From NCBI GenBank assembly GCA_947630375.1, contig CANRHH010000006.1, forward strand, positions 1-64,000: a stretch of 64,000 nucleotides of DNA. Direction: 5' to 3'. Positions 50,564-59,761 of the stretch are shown here, one piece after another (within the stretch, counting starts at the first letter, position 1; every line of letters starts with the position of its first letter). Source of the DNA: an uncultured Oscillospiraceae bacterium. Its GTDB lineage: Bacteria; Bacillota; Clostridia; Oscillospirales; Oscillospiraceae. The translations under genes and the position numbers were made by a program. The notes under the pieces were generated by a model, which saw only the letters and a program-made list of their open reading frames with translations, searched no databases and was not told where the DNA came from.

Positions 50564-51724
50564 TTATCTTAACAGGGCATATTCCGGGAAATTCCCGCCC
50601 ATGAGAGGCATGGCGTATTGGAAAAACGCGTCGGAGATCCGGTTCCCGTCCACGATCCATTCCAAGGGAAATTTCTTTTCCGCGTTGGCCACCTGCTCCA
50701 GCGGGGCCAGAAACAGGCTGCTGCTGTACTCCGGCTCCCGGCAGGCGCTGATGGCCGCCATAGAGCCGCTCTCGCCCCGCAGCGCCGCGTTCACCGCGTA
50801 GCGCCCGGCGGCATAGGCCTCGGCCCGGTCCACCGGGGAGACGTAGGGGATGCTGGCCCGGCCCAGCAGGCCCGGCTTCTCCGCCCGGGACTTGATATGC
50901 AATTGCCGCATGATCAAGTCGCTGATGTGCTGGGCGGTGCCGCCGGGCACCGTGTGCCCGAAGCCGTCCACGATCCCCGTGTCCGCTAAAGGCTTGCCGT
51001 CCGTGCCGCAGATCCCCTCGCTGACCACCACCAACAGGCCCTTGCCCCTGGCGTAGCCCGCCTCGATGTCGGCCAGCATCCGGTCCGTGTCCACCGGCAG
51101 CTCCGGCAGATAGGTGAGCACCTGGCAGTCCGTCAGCCGGGCGGCCATGGCCCCCGCGGCGGTGACCCAGCCGGTGTTGCGGCCCATGAGCTCCAGCACT
51201 ACCACATGAATGGGCAGGGCCGAGGCGTCCAGCGCCAGCTCAGAGGCGCTGAGGGCCGCATACCGGGCCGCGGAGCCGAAGCCGGGGCAGTGGTCCGTGA
51301 CCTCCAGGTCGTTGTCCATGGTCTTGGGGATGCCCAGCACCCGCAGATCCAGGCCCTCCCGCCGGGCCAGGGCGCTGATCTTGCAGCAGGTGTCCATAGA
51401 GTCGTTCCCGCCGTTATAGAAGAAACAGCCGATGTTGAATGCTTTCAGGGTCTCCAGCACCTGGGGGTAGTCCGCGTCCTCCAGCTTCCGGCGGCAGGAG
51501 CCGATGGCGGAGGCGGGGGTATGCCCCAGGCGGGTGACGGTCTGGGCGGGGATGTGGGTCAGGTCGATCAGATCCCCTTTTAAAATGCCCTCCGCGCCGA
51601 AGCGGGCGGCGTAGATCCTGTCCACCCGGCCGCTGTCCCGGGCGGCCTCGATGACGCCCTGGAGAGAGCTGTTGATGACCGCCGTGGGGCCGCCGCCGTG
51701 GGCGACTAAAATATTCATCCCCAT
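50564..51724 (-). CDS. 6-phosphofructokinase, pyrophosphate-dependent type
   Basis: A 386-aa PFK-A superfamily protein. N-terminal HGGGPTAVINSSLQG, then YNGGNDSMDTCCKIS and GIPKTMDNDLEVTDHCPGFG. The Asp of GGNDS and the Lys of PKTMDND indicate PPi rather than ATP as the phosphoryl donor. ELMGRNTGWVTA and VVVSEGICG are the substrate-side motifs. Between aldolase and triosephosphate isomerase genes in the same operon. It may act on fructose 6-phosphate or a related ketose phosphate. Confidence 0.85.
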   Translation of the reverse strand: MGMNILVAHGGGPTAVINSSLQGVIEAARDSGRVDRIYAARFGAEGILKGDLIDLTHIPAQTVTRLGHTPASAIGSCRRKLEDADYPQVLETLKAFNIGCFFYNGGNDSMDTCCKISALARREGLDLRVLGIPKTMDNDLEVTDHCPGFGSAARYAALSASELALDASALPIHVVVLELMGRNTGWVTAAGAMAARLTDCQVLTYLPELPVDTDRMLADIEAGYARGKGLLVVVSEGICGTDGKPLADTGIVDGFGHTVPGGTAQHISDLIMRQLHIKSRAEKPGLLGRASIPYVSPVDRAEAYAAGRYAVNAALRGESGSMAAISACREPEYSSSLFLAPLEQVANAEKKFPLEWIVDGNRISDAFFQYAMPLMGGNFPEYALLR

Positions 51725-51727
51725 GGC

Positions 51728-52885
51728 TCAGATGCCCTTCTTCCGGTAGCGCTCGGCCATCTCGTCCAGGGAAACCGGCTCCACCAGCGGGGCCCTGCCC
51801 ACGCTGTCAAACTCCACGATCAGGGTGCCCACCACCTCTTTGACGCCCCGCTCGATGCAGTCCACGATCCGGGCCACGTCTCCGTCCGGCACCACGCCGT
51901 ACATGACGGTGTCCATGATGGGCGGGAAAAAGACCCGGGGGTCAAAGGCGGCGGGATTGGCCAGCAGCAGCCGGTAGATGCCGCCGATGGAGGCGCTGGC
52001 GCGCAGAGCGGGCTCGTCCCGGAACAGCTCCCGCAGGTTCCGGGTGACGGCCAGGCGGATATCCGTGTCCACATTGATCTTGCGGATGCCTAACTTGGAG
52101 ACCTCCTTCAGCTGCTCTTTCTTGATGCCGTAAGCGTCGTGAATGTCGCCCCCTAAGGCGTTGATCTCGGAGACGATGTACTGGGGCACGGTGGAGGAGC
52201 CGTGGCTCACCAAGGTGCCCTCGATGCCCTCGTGGAGCATACACTCCTTGGTGGCGATGGCGATCTCCTTGCGGATTACCGTGTCCTTGCCCTTGTTGGC
52301 CCCGTGCTTGGTGCCGTAGCTGATGGCCAGGGCGTCCACCCCGGTCTGGCGGAAGAACTTCACCGCGTCCAGGGGGTTGGTGTAGGTGGAGCTGGCGGCA
52401 AAGACGTGGTCCTCCACGCCGGCCAGGACGCCCAATTCTCCCTCCACGGTGACGCCCCGCTCATGGGCATACTTGACCACCTCCCGGGTCAGCTCCACGT
52501 TCTCCGCGAAGGGGAGGGAGGACCCGTCGATCATCACCGAGGTATAGCCTCCGGCGATGGCGGCGGCGCAGGACTCAAAGGTCTTGCCGTGGTCCAGGTG
52601 CAGGGCGATGGGGATGGGGCTGTGCTCGCCGTATTTTTTCACGGCGTTGGCGATGTTCTGGGCGCCGATCTTCTTGTCCTCCAGGGTGCCGTTGGCAAAG
52701 TCCGTCCGGCCGCCCATGAAGGCGTTGGCCAGGTCCGCCCCCTGCAAAATGGCGGCGGAGCGGAACATCTCGTGGACCTGGATCACCGCCTTGGCCTGGC
52801 ATACGGCGTTGACGTTGAAGGCCCCTTGGGCATAGTTGTATTTCTCCGCGGTGTCCAGGATCGCTTTCATCGGGACTAAAGGCAT
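51728..52885 (-). CDS. fba: Class II (zinc) fructose-bisphosphate aldolase family protein
   Basis: A 385-aa metal-dependent aldolase with an extended C-terminus (normal short forms are near 285-310). PMKAILDTAEKYNYAQGAFNVN starts the barrel; ALHLDHGKTFESC contains the catalytic Asp and zinc His, DGSSLPFAENVELTREVV and GELGVLAGVEDHV are the second signature, then ISYGTKHGANKG and VSHGSSTVP hold further zinc ligands, and INVDTDIRLA closes the site. AAGGAGGAA precedes the ATG at 52885. Substrate could be fructose or tagatose bisphosphate or another ketose phosphate. Confidence 0.88.
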   Translation of the reverse strand: MPLVPMKAILDTAEKYNYAQGAFNVNAVCQAKAVIQVHEMFRSAAILQGADLANAFMGGRTDFANGTLEDKKIGAQNIANAVKKYGEHSPIPIALHLDHGKTFESCAAAIAGGYTSVMIDGSSLPFAENVELTREVVKYAHERGVTVEGELGVLAGVEDHVFAASSTYTNPLDAVKFFRQTGVDALAISYGTKHGANKGKDTVIRKEIAIATKECMLHEGIEGTLVSHGSSTVPQYIVSEINALGGDIHDAYGIKKEQLKEVSKLGIRKINVDTDIRLAVTRNLRELFRDEPALRASASIGGIYRLLLANPAAFDPRVFFPPIMDTVMYGVVPDGDVARIVDCIERGVKEVVGTLIVEFDSVGRAPLVEPVSLDEMAERYRKKGI

Positions 52886-52914
52886 ATGGGTTCCTCCTTC
52901 TTTGTTCGGTTCTT

Positions 52915-54063
52915 TTATTGGGCCAGGTGCTGCTGCCACCAGTCGGAATAGTCCGCGCCCTCGCTGTCCGGCGTGAAGCTGCCGTTGAGCATACTCAGCA
53001 CCCGCTCGTATTCCTCGGTCCCCTCCTCGTAGGGGGTGGGCTTATAGTCGTTGTAATTGGTCTTGGCCACATAGGGCTGGGAGCTGACGGAGCAGGGGAT
53101 GATCCGAATATCCCGGTTGGTGACGCTCCCGTCAGAGGCCCGGTCCACCACCACCTGGACGATGGCCGTCTCCGGGTAGGTGGGCATGGTGCTGCCGCCG
53201 TAGGTCCAGTTGCCCATGCCGTAGAGGATGACGGCGCCGTTATACTGCTCGATGGGCTGGAGCATGTGGGAGTGGCAGCCGTAGATCAGGTTGGCCCCCG
53301 CGTCCACACAGGCGTGGGCCAGCTCGATATCCGCGTCCGAGAGGTGATACACCAGCTCGCCGCCCCAGTGGAACATACAGATGATGTACTCCGCCCCGTC
53401 GGCCTCCAGGCGGCGCACCGCCGCCGTGGCCTCGTTTTTGTCCGGCTCCAGGTCGTTATACGCGCAGTAGATGCCCAGCTTCAGGCCGCTGCCGGTGGTG
53501 AGGATCTGAGCCTGGCCCTCCTTGCCGTAGGGGATGCCGTACTCCTCCAAGGCGGCATAGGTATCCTCCTCGCCCTTGCTGCCGAAGTCCTCCAACAGGT
53601 GGTTGTTGGCGGCGGTGACAAAGTCCACCCCGCCCTCGATGAGGATGTTGGCGTAGTCGGTGGGGGCCTTGAAGTGGAACTGGGAGTGGTAATCCGGCGT
53701 CAGGCGCCGGTCAGACAGGACGCACTCCAAATTGGCCATGGTAAAATCGTCTTCCGTGAAGTAGGACACGGTGTTGGAAAAAGGATAGGCGTAGTCCCCG
53801 TTCATTTTCCCGTCGTAGCCGTAGGGGCTGCCGACAAAGTTTTCGTTGGGGGCCAGGGTGCAGTCCCCAATGGCGGAGAGCACGAAGGTCCCGGGCTCCA
53901 CGGTGGGCGCGGGCGTCTCCGCCGGGGCCTCCTGCCGGGCGGCGGGCGGAGCGCCCAGGGGCGTGGAGACGGCCCCCAGCTCGTGGCGTTTGTGCACCAC
54001 GATCCCCAAGGGAATCAGCAGCAGGATCAGGATGAGGGACTGAATAAGGGTGGATTTCTTCAT
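52915..54063 (-). CDS. CapA-family membrane-anchored metallophosphatase-like protein
   Basis: A 382-aa protein of the PGA_cap (CapA/PgsA) type, associated with poly-gamma-glutamate capsule formation. One N-terminal membrane anchor (LIQSLILILLLIPLGIVV), a proline-rich linker to residue 60, then the domain: SAIGDCTLAPNENF, MANLECVLSDR, TAANNHLLEDFG, CMFHWGGELVY, YGCHSHMLQPIE and ILYGMGNWTYGG, which carry the metal-ligand residues in order. First gene of the leftward operon, 30 bases before the aldolase gene, an odd partner for it. Confidence 0.85.
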   Translation of the reverse strand: MKKSTLIQSLILILLLIPLGIVVHKRHELGAVSTPLGAPPAARQEAPAETPAPTVEPGTFVLSAIGDCTLAPNENFVGSPYGYDGKMNGDYAYPFSNTVSYFTEDDFTMANLECVLSDRRLTPDYHSQFHFKAPTDYANILIEGGVDFVTAANNHLLEDFGSKGEEDTYAALEEYGIPYGKEGQAQILTTGSGLKLGIYCAYNDLEPDKNEATAAVRRLEADGAEYIICMFHWGGELVYHLSDADIELAHACVDAGANLIYGCHSHMLQPIEQYNGAVILYGMGNWTYGGSTMPTYPETAIVQVVVDRASDGSVTNRDIRIIPCSVSSQPYVAKTNYNDYKPTPYEEGTEEYERVLSMLNGSFTPDSEGADYSDWWQQHLAQ

Positions 54064-54105
54064 GACTTGCCGACCTCTGTATCTTTAGACAAGATGGACA
54101 GTTTT

Positions 54106-54134
54106 ATTATACTGAAATTCCCCCGGATGCGCAA
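54106..54134 (-). promoter_or_regulatory. Promoter of the CapA-aldolase-LarA operon
   Basis: Read on the minus strand: TTGCGC (54134-54129) and TATAAT (54111-54106) with 17-base spacing, about 45 bases before the ATG. Confidence 0.72.
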
Positions 54135-54169
54135 GAGAACGCCGTGCATTTTTAAGAAATACTTTCCGT

Positions 54170-54204
54170 ATAAAAACCGGCGGGCGCTTCACGCTGCCCG
54201 CCGG
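54170..54204 (-). terminator. Terminator of the heat-shock operon
   Basis: On the minus strand CCGGCGGGC (54204-54196), a ten-base loop, GCCCGCCGG (54185-54177), then TTTTTATACGG. Confidence 0.88.
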
Positions 54205-54217
54205 GATCGCTGCCGCG

Positions 54218-55348
54218 TTATTTCTTCTTTTTGCCGAAGATGCCGCTGCGGCCGTTGTCCAGCTCGCCCATGGAGGCGGCAAACTGGCGCAGCAGCTCCT
54301 TCTGGGAGGAGCTCAGGTTCTTGGGCACGGCGATGGTCACGGTGATGAACTGATCCCCCCGGCCGCCGCCCCGCAGATAGGGGATGCCCTTGCCCCGCAG
54401 GCGGAACACCGCCCCGGGCTGGGTGCCCTCGGGGATGGTCAGCTTGATGTTGCCGTCCAGGGTGGGGACCTGGATCTCCGCCCCCAGCACCGCCTGGGCG
54501 TAGCTGATCTCCTGCTCCAGCAGCACCGAGGTCCCGTCCCGCTCAAAGCGGGCGTGGGGCCGCACGATCACAGATATCAACAGATCCCCGGCGGGGCCGC
54601 CGTTGGAGCCGGCGCTGCCGTAGCCCGGGCGGGAGATGGTCTGCCCGTCGTCGATGCCGGCGGGGATGTTGACCTTTATCTTGTGCTGCCGCCGGACCGC
54701 CCCCATGCCCCGGCAGGTCTTGCAGGGCTGGTGGATGATCTTGCCGGTGCCCCGGCATTTGGGGCAGGCGCTGGTGGACTGGGCCAGGCCGAAGGGGGTG
54801 CGGGTGGTGGTGCGCACGGTGCCGCTGCCCTTGCAGTCCGGGCAGATCTCCGGCGTGGTGCCGGGGGCGCAGCCGGTGCCGTTGCAGTCGGCGCAGGACT
54901 CCACCCGGGCCACCGTCACTTCCTTCTCACAGCCGAAGGCGGCCTCCTCGAAGCTGATGTTCACCGTGGCGCGGACGTTCTCGCCCTTGCGGGGGGCGTT
55001 GGGATTGCGCCCGGTGCTCCCGCCGAAGCCGAATATGTCCCCGAAGCTGCTGAATATGTCCCCAAAATCGCCGAAGCCGCCGAAACCGTCCCCGAAGCCG
55101 CCGCCAAAGCCCGCGTTGGGGTCAAAGGCCGCGTGGCCGAACTGGTCGTACTTCTTGCGCTTCTCCTCGTCGGAGAGCACCTCGTAGGCCTCGTTGGCCT
55201 CCTTGAAGCGCTCCTCGCACTCTTTGTCGCCGGGGTGCAGATCCGGGTGGTTGGCCTTGGTGATCTTCCGGTAGGCCTTCTTGATCTCCTCCGCCGTGGC
55301 GCCCTTTTCGACGCCCAGCACCTCGTAGTAGTCTCGTTTTTCTGCCAT
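54218..55348 (-). CDS. dnaJ: Chaperone DnaJ
   Basis: Hsp40 co-chaperone that stimulates DnaK. 376 aa. J domain with DYYEVLGVEKGATAEEIKKAYR and HPD in KANHPDLHP (residues 35-37), glycine/phenylalanine-rich stretch (residues 75-110), four zinc-finger repeats (CADCNGTG, CPDCKGSG, CPKCRGTG, CKTCRGMG, about 145-210) and the two C-terminal beta domains. Everything in usual order and length. Lies 79 bases after dnaK. Confidence 0.97.
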   Translation of the reverse strand: MAEKRDYYEVLGVEKGATAEEIKKAYRKITKANHPDLHPGDKECEERFKEANEAYEVLSDEEKRKKYDQFGHAAFDPNAGFGGGFGDGFGGFGDFGDIFSSFGDIFGFGGSTGRNPNAPRKGENVRATVNISFEEAAFGCEKEVTVARVESCADCNGTGCAPGTTPEICPDCKGSGTVRTTTRTPFGLAQSTSACPKCRGTGKIIHQPCKTCRGMGAVRRQHKIKVNIPAGIDDGQTISRPGYGSAGSNGGPAGDLLISVIVRPHARFERDGTSVLLEQEISYAQAVLGAEIQVPTLDGNIKLTIPEGTQPGAVFRLRGKGIPYLRGGGRGDQFITVTIAVPKNLSSSQKELLRQFAASMGELDNGRSGIFGKKKK

Positions 55349-55374
55349 GGGAAACTCCGTTCTTACAGCACTTC

Positions 55375-55399
55375 ATCCCGGCGGCCGGGCCGCCGGGAT
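55375..55399. other. Palindromic stem between dnaK and dnaJ
   Basis: Perfect 12-bp arms ATCCCGGCGGCC / GGCCGCCGGGAT around one G. No T tract, so probably a message-stabilising or attenuating stem that sets the DnaK:DnaJ ratio. Confidence 0.65.
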
Positions 55400-55427
55400 A
55401 AAGGCGCTGCTCTGTTTTAGTGTATGC

Positions 55428-57272
55428 TTACTTGTTGTCGTCGTCCACGACGGTGTAATCCGCGTCGTAGTAGTCCTGGCCGCCGTTGGGGCCGCCCTGG
55501 CCCTGGCCCGGGTTGTAGCCGCCGGCCTGGCCCTGGGGATTGGCCGCCTGGTACAGCTTCTCGGACAGCTTGTAGAAGGCCTGGGTCAGCTCTTCGGTGG
55601 CGTGCTTGATGGCGGCGGTGTCGGTGCCGGTGAGGGCCTGCTTCAGGGCGGACAGCTTGCTCTCCACCTCGGCCTTCTCCTCGCCGCTGAGCTTGTCGCC
55701 CAGGTCGGCGATGGTCTTCTCGGTCTGGTACACCATCTGGTCGCCCTGGTTGCGCACGTCCACCTCTTCCTTGCGCTTGGCGTCCTCGGCGGCGTACATC
55801 TCGGCCTCCTTGACGGCCTTGTCGATGTCCTCCTTGGACATGTTGGAGGAGGCGGTGATGGTGATGTGCTGCTCCTTGCCGGTGCCCAGGTCCTTGGCGG
55901 AGACGTTCACGATGCCGTTGGCGTCGATATCAAAGGTGACCTCGATCTGAGGCACGCCGCGGCGGGCCGGGGCGATGCCGTCCAGATGGAAGCGGCCCAG
56001 GCTCTTGTTGTAGGCGGCCATCTCCCGCTCGCCCTGGAGAACGTTCACTTCCACGGAGGTCTGGTTGTCCGCCGCGGTGGAGAACACCTGGCTCTTGCGG
56101 GTGGGGATGGAGGTGTTGCGCTCGATGAGCTTGGTGAACACACCGCCCAGGGTCTCGATGCCCAGGGACAGAGGCGTCACGTCCACCAGGACGATGCCCT
56201 CCACGTCGCCGGACAGGACGCCGCCCTGGATGGCCGCGCCGATGGCCACGCACTCGTCGGGGTTGATGCCCTTGAAGCCTTCTTTGCCGATCAGGGACTT
56301 GACCATCTCCTGCACGGCGGGGATCCGGCTGGAGCCGCCCACCAGCAGGACCTTGCTGATGTCGCTGGGCTGGAGGCCGGCGTCGGACAGGGCCTGCTTC
56401 ACGGGGCCCACGGTCTTCTCCACCAGGTGGTGGGTCAGCTCGTTGAACTTGGCCCGGGTGAGGGTCACGTCCATGTGCTTGGGGCCGGTGGCGTCGGCGG
56501 TGATGTAGGGCAGGTTGATATTGGAGGTGGTGACGCCGGACAGCTCCACCTTGGCCTTCTCGGCGGCCTCACGCAGCCGCTGCATGGCCACCTTGTCGCT
56601 GCTCAGGTCCACGCCCTCGGTCTTCTTGAACTCGTCTACCAGGTACTTGGTGATGCAGGCGTCAAAATCGTCGCCGCCCAGGCGGTTGTTGCCGGCGGTG
56701 GCCAGCACGTCGATGACGCCGTCGCCGATCTCCAGTACGGACACATCGAAGGTGCCGCCGCCCAGGTCATAGACCATGATCCGCTGGTCATTCTCCTTGT
56801 CCAGGCCGTAGGCCAGGGCCGCGGCGGTGGGCTCGTTGATGATGCGCTTCACGTCCAGACCCGCGATCTTGCCCGCGTCCTTGGTGGCCTGGCGCTGAGA
56901 GTCGGTAAAGTAGGCGGGGACGGTGATGACCGCCTCGGTGCCGATCTGGCCCAGATAGGCCTCCGCGTCGGCCTTCAGCTTCTGCAGCACCATGGCGGAG
57001 ATCTCCTGGGGGGTGTAGGACTTGTTGTCAATGGTCACTTTGTAGTTGGAGCCCATCTCCCGCTTGATAGAGGAGATGGTCCGGTCCGGGTTGGTGATGG
57101 CCTGGCGCTTTGCCACCTGGCCCACCATGCGCTCGCCGGTCTTGGAGAAGGCCACCACGGACGGCGTGGTCCGGGCGCCCTCGGCGTTGGCGATGACGAC
57201 GGTCTCGCCGCCTTCCATGACGGCTACGCAGCTGTTGGTCGTTCCAAGGTCTATGCCTATGATCTTACCCAT
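55428..57272 (-). CDS. dnaK: Chaperone DnaK (Hsp70)
   Basis: ATP-driven chaperone. 614 aa. [19 protein letters not shown] at the start, [31 protein letters not shown] and [17 protein letters not shown] complete the ATPase domain; the substrate domain begins at [14 protein letters not shown], and the lid ends in a glycine/glutamine-rich tail ([14 protein letters not shown]). The AxxxE-like end VVDDDNK differs slightly from EEVD-like tails. GGGAGG precedes the ATG. Confidence 0.98.
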   Translation of the reverse strand: MGKIIGIDLGTTNSCVAVMEGGETVVIANAEGARTTPSVVAFSKTGERMVGQVAKRQAITNPDRTISSIKREMGSNYKVTIDNKSYTPQEISAMVLQKLKADAEAYLGQIGTEAVITVPAYFTDSQRQATKDAGKIAGLDVKRIINEPTAAALAYGLDKENDQRIMVYDLGGGTFDVSVLEIGDGVIDVLATAGNNRLGGDDFDACITKYLVDEFKKTEGVDLSSDKVAMQRLREAAEKAKVELSGVTTSNINLPYITADATGPKHMDVTLTRAKFNELTHHLVEKTVGPVKQALSDAGLQPSDISKVLLVGGSSRIPAVQEMVKSLIGKEGFKGINPDECVAIGAAIQGGVLSGDVEGIVLVDVTPLSLGIETLGGVFTKLIERNTSIPTRKSQVFSTAADNQTSVEVNVLQGEREMAAYNKSLGRFHLDGIAPARRGVPQIEVTFDIDANGIVNVSAKDLGTGKEQHITITASSNMSKEDIDKAVKEAEMYAAEDAKRKEEVDVRNQGDQMVYQTEKTIADLGDKLSGEEKAEVESKLSALKQALTGTDTAAIKHATEELTQAFYKLSEKLYQAANPQGQAGGYNPGQGQGGPNGGQDYYDADYTVVDDDNK

Positions 57273-57337
57273 TGTATTTTCCTCCCGTATCGATATAGAT
57301 GTTTTTATAAATTATTTATAACTAAAGGGAAAAACCC

Positions 57338-57970
57338 TTAGTTTGCCACTTTGACCATGGCGAAACGGATGACCTTTTCGCCCATTTTGAAGCCCTTCTG
57401 AAAGACCTCCACGATCTCGTTTTCCCCTTTGCTCTCATCCTCCACATGCATCACCGCGTTGTGCAGGCTGGGATCAAAGGTCTGGCCCAGACAGTCGATG
57501 GGGCTGATGCCCAGCTTCTCCAGGGTGGCGCAGAACTGATTCATGATCATCTCCACCCCTTTGCGGTAGGCCTCGTCGTCCGTGCTCTGGTTCAGCGCCC
57601 GCTCCAGGTTGTCATACACCGGGAGAAACTGCACCGCCGTATCGGCCTTGATGCCGCCGTACAGAGCCTCCTTTTCCTTCTGGCTCCGGCGGCGGAAATT
57701 GTCATACTCGGCGCACAGGCGCAGGTATTTGTCGTTCAGCGCGGCCAGCTCCTGCTCCGCTTTCTCCGCCCGCTGGACGGCTTCCTTGCCGGCCTCTTTT
57801 TTGGCGGCCTTTTTCTCCGCCCGGCTCTCCTTGGCCTTGGGGGCCTCCTTTGGAGTCTCCTTGGACTCTTCCGGGGCCGCCTCCGGCTGGGGCGCCTGGG
57901 GCTTCTCTTCAGGCTCCGGCTGAGGCGCCGGCTCCTGCTTTTCCTCGCGCAGCTTATCCTCCGTGCTCAT
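57338..57970 (-). CDS. grpE: Nucleotide exchange factor GrpE
   Basis: Releases ADP from DnaK. 210 aa. A long acidic, low-complexity N-terminus (EEKQEPAPQPEPEEKPQ region and KESRAEKKAAKKEAGKEA, to about residue 75), a coiled coil (ELAALNDKYLRLCAEYDNFRRR), and the beta-wing domain FLPVYDNLERALNQ...GQTFDPSLHNAVMHVED...VFQKGFKMGEKVIRFAMVKV. I chose ATG 57970 because AAGGGAG stands nine bases upstream and abuts the alternative ATG at 57979. Overlaps the end of hrcA by 17 bases. Confidence 0.96.
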   Translation of the reverse strand: MSTEDKLREEKQEPAPQPEPEEKPQAPQPEAAPEESKETPKEAPKAKESRAEKKAAKKEAGKEAVQRAEKAEQELAALNDKYLRLCAEYDNFRRRSQKEKEALYGGIKADTAVQFLPVYDNLERALNQSTDDEAYRKGVEMIMNQFCATLEKLGISPIDCLGQTFDPSLHNAVMHVEDESKGENEIVEVFQKGFKMGEKVIRFAMVKVAN

Positions 57971-59054
57971 TTGGGTCATCTCCCTTGATAATCAGTTTGT
58001 TGTGCATCCCTTCCGGCGGCGCCTCGCCCCCGCCCAGGCGCTTGGACAGGCCCGCGGCCAGGAAGCTGAGCTTGGCGGCCACGGCGGAATAGTCCATCCG
58101 GGTGGGCCCCACCACACCGATGAGCCCCCGGGTGTTGTCCCCGGCGTCATAGCTGGCGATGATCACGCTGGAATCCTTCAGCTCCTCGGCCACGTTCTCC
58201 GGCCCAATGAGCACCCGGACCTCCCCGGCGCTCACCATGCTCTCCTCCTGACCGGAGGGGAGGATGTACCCGCCGCCGGACAGATAGCTCATGAGCTTGT
58301 GGGCTTTCTCCGGGTCCTTGAACTCCGGCTGGTTCAGCAGCCGGTTCTCGCCGGAGATAAAGGCGGTGGGGGTGTTGGCCTCGGTCAGCGTCTCGATCAA
58401 AAAGGCCGCAACGACGGAGGTCAGGCCCATGGTGTCGTCCGCGGCCCGCTCGGTGGAGTGGATCAGCAAAGGCGTGATCTGGTCGGCGGTGAGGCCGGTA
58501 AAACCGGCGTTGAACAGGGAGGCCAGCCGCTGCACCATGTTCTGGTCCACCGACAGGGGCAGATGCACCAGCTTGCTCTTGACGGAATTGCTGCTGAGCA
58601 TAAGAACGATGATGAAGGTGTTGGCGTCCACATAGATCAGGTCAAAGCGCTTGGCGGTGACGGAGCTCTGGGCCGTCAGCGCCAGGGCGGGATAATCCGT
58701 CAGCTGGGAGGCCAGGCGGCTCACGTCGCTGATAGTGTCGTCCAGCTGCTGGAGCTTCTGGTTCAGGCGGCGGTTGATCTCCTCCGTCTCCTCCAAGCTC
58801 AGCTTCTGCTGCTCCATCAGCTCATTGACGTACATCCGGTAGCCCATGGGCGTGGGCACCCGGCCCGCCGAGGTGTGGGGCTGCTCTAAGTAGCCCATGT
58901 TCACCAGCTCCGCCAGCTCGTTGCGGATGGTGGCGGGAGAACAGCCCAGGCCGGCGGTCTGGGCGATGGACTTGCTGCCCACCGGCTCCGCCGTGCGGAT
59001 ATATTCCTCCACCACCGCGGCCAGTATTTTCTTTTTCCGCGCGCTGATCTCCAT
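57954..59054 (-). CDS. hrcA: Heat-inducible repressor HrcA
   Basis: Represses class I heat-shock genes by binding CIRCE. 366 aa. Winged helix at residues 5-75 (ILAAVVEEYIRTAEPVGSKSIAQ, SPATIRNELAELVNMGYLEQPHTSAGRVPT), followed by the GAF-like domain; YSAVAAKLSFLAAGLSKRLGG near the end is typical. The CIRCE element 39 bases upstream of the ATG makes the operon self-regulated. First gene of hrcA-grpE-dnaK-dnaJ. Confidence 0.97.
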   Translation of the reverse strand: MEISARKKKILAAVVEEYIRTAEPVGSKSIAQTAGLGCSPATIRNELAELVNMGYLEQPHTSAGRVPTPMGYRMYVNELMEQQKLSLEETEEINRRLNQKLQQLDDTISDVSRLASQLTDYPALALTAQSSVTAKRFDLIYVDANTFIIVLMLSSNSVKSKLVHLPLSVDQNMVQRLASLFNAGFTGLTADQITPLLIHSTERAADDTMGLTSVVAAFLIETLTEANTPTAFISGENRLLNQPEFKDPEKAHKLMSYLSGGGYILPSGQEESMVSAGEVRVLIGPENVAEELKDSSVIIASYDAGDNTRGLIGVVGPTRMDYSAVAAKLSFLAAGLSKRLGGGEAPPEGMHNKLIIKGDDPNEHGG

Positions 59055-59069
59055 ACCGGCCTCCGCCTG

Positions 59070-59146
59070 TTAGCACTCCTGCCCCGAGACTGTTGGCACT
59101 CTTTCCTTACGAGTGCTAATATAGCACCGAAGGCTGGCTTTGTCAA
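59070..59146 (-). promoter_or_regulatory. Heat-shock promoter with CIRCE operator
   Basis: Minus-strand TTGACA (59146-59141) and TATATT (59123-59118), 17 bases apart. The CIRCE inverted repeat TTGGCACTC-N9-GAGTGCTAA lies at 59093-59119 and overlaps the -10 box by two bases; only one base differs from the consensus. An extra TTAGCACTC half-site stands at 59070-59078. Confidence 0.95.
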
Positions 59147-59326
59147 TAGTTTCGCCCTGGCGGGGGCGGAAAATTCACAGTTTGTACAATTCTCCGACGG
59201 GGTCCGGAAAGGCTTGAAATGCGTAGAATTTTTCCCGAAAATTCCCGGAAAATCAAGGAATTTCCATATACAAAATGTTAATTTAGGTATACAATATAGA
59301 TAAAGTATTTGAAGGGGGGCGATGGC
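59147..59326 (+). promoter_or_regulatory. Spacer and promoter of the MarR gene
   Basis: AT-rich stretch. TACAAT at 59290-59295 is the best -10; TATACA at 59268-59273 is a weak -35 at 16 bases. AAGGGGGGC at 59312-59320 precedes a GTG at 59327. Confidence 0.5.
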
Positions 59327-59761
59327 GTGCTCGAAAAGAGTTTCATGGACGTGTATGACAAGTTCAAGCTGCACTTTTACCGCGGCGTGTTCGAGCGCGT
59401 GCGGGAAAGAGAGGGGTCTCTTTCGGCCATGGAGGTCTTCTCTCTGGAGATTATCAACTCCCTGGGCCGGCCCACGGTGGGCCAGTTCGCGGACTTCTTG
59501 AACATCTCCCAGTCAAACGCTACATACAAGGTCAATAACCTCATCAAAAAGGGCTATCTGGATCGGGAGAACTCCACCAAGGACCGGCGGGAATACCATC
59601 TGGTCCTCTCGGAGAAGTTTTACGGGTATCAGTCTCTGATGAGCTCGTATGAGAAAGAGGTTATGGAGCGGGTAAAGCGGCGTTTGCCCAAGGCCGACGT
59701 GGATAAGTTCGACGAGATCCTGGCGATCATGTCAAAGGAGCTTATGCCCGAGTGTGAGTAA
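59327..59761 (+). CDS. MarR-family transcriptional regulator
   Basis: A 144-aa winged-helix protein. SLSAMEVFSLEIINSLGRPTVGQFADFLNIS then QSNATYKVNNLIKKGYLDRENSTKDRREYHLVLSEK form the recognition helix and the wing with the DxRxx-like turn (DRREY). N-terminal and C-terminal helices make the dimer interface. GTG start with AAGGGGGG seven bases upstream. Effector and targets are unknown; the symporter gene about 350 bases downstream has dyad sites in its promoter that could be targets. Confidence 0.85.
   Translation: MLEKSFMDVYDKFKLHFYRGVFERVREREGSLSAMEVFSLEIINSLGRPTVGQFADFLNISQSNATYKVNNLIKKGYLDRENSTKDRREYHLVLSEKFYGYQSLMSSYEKEVMERVKRRLPKADVDKFDEILAIMSKELMPECE

Noticed and set aside
55347-57341. 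664-codon plus-strand frame opposite dnaK
   Set aside because: A long frame antisense to dnaK is a well-known artefact of its codon usage; the translation is Leu/Gly/Val/His-rich without a fold signature.
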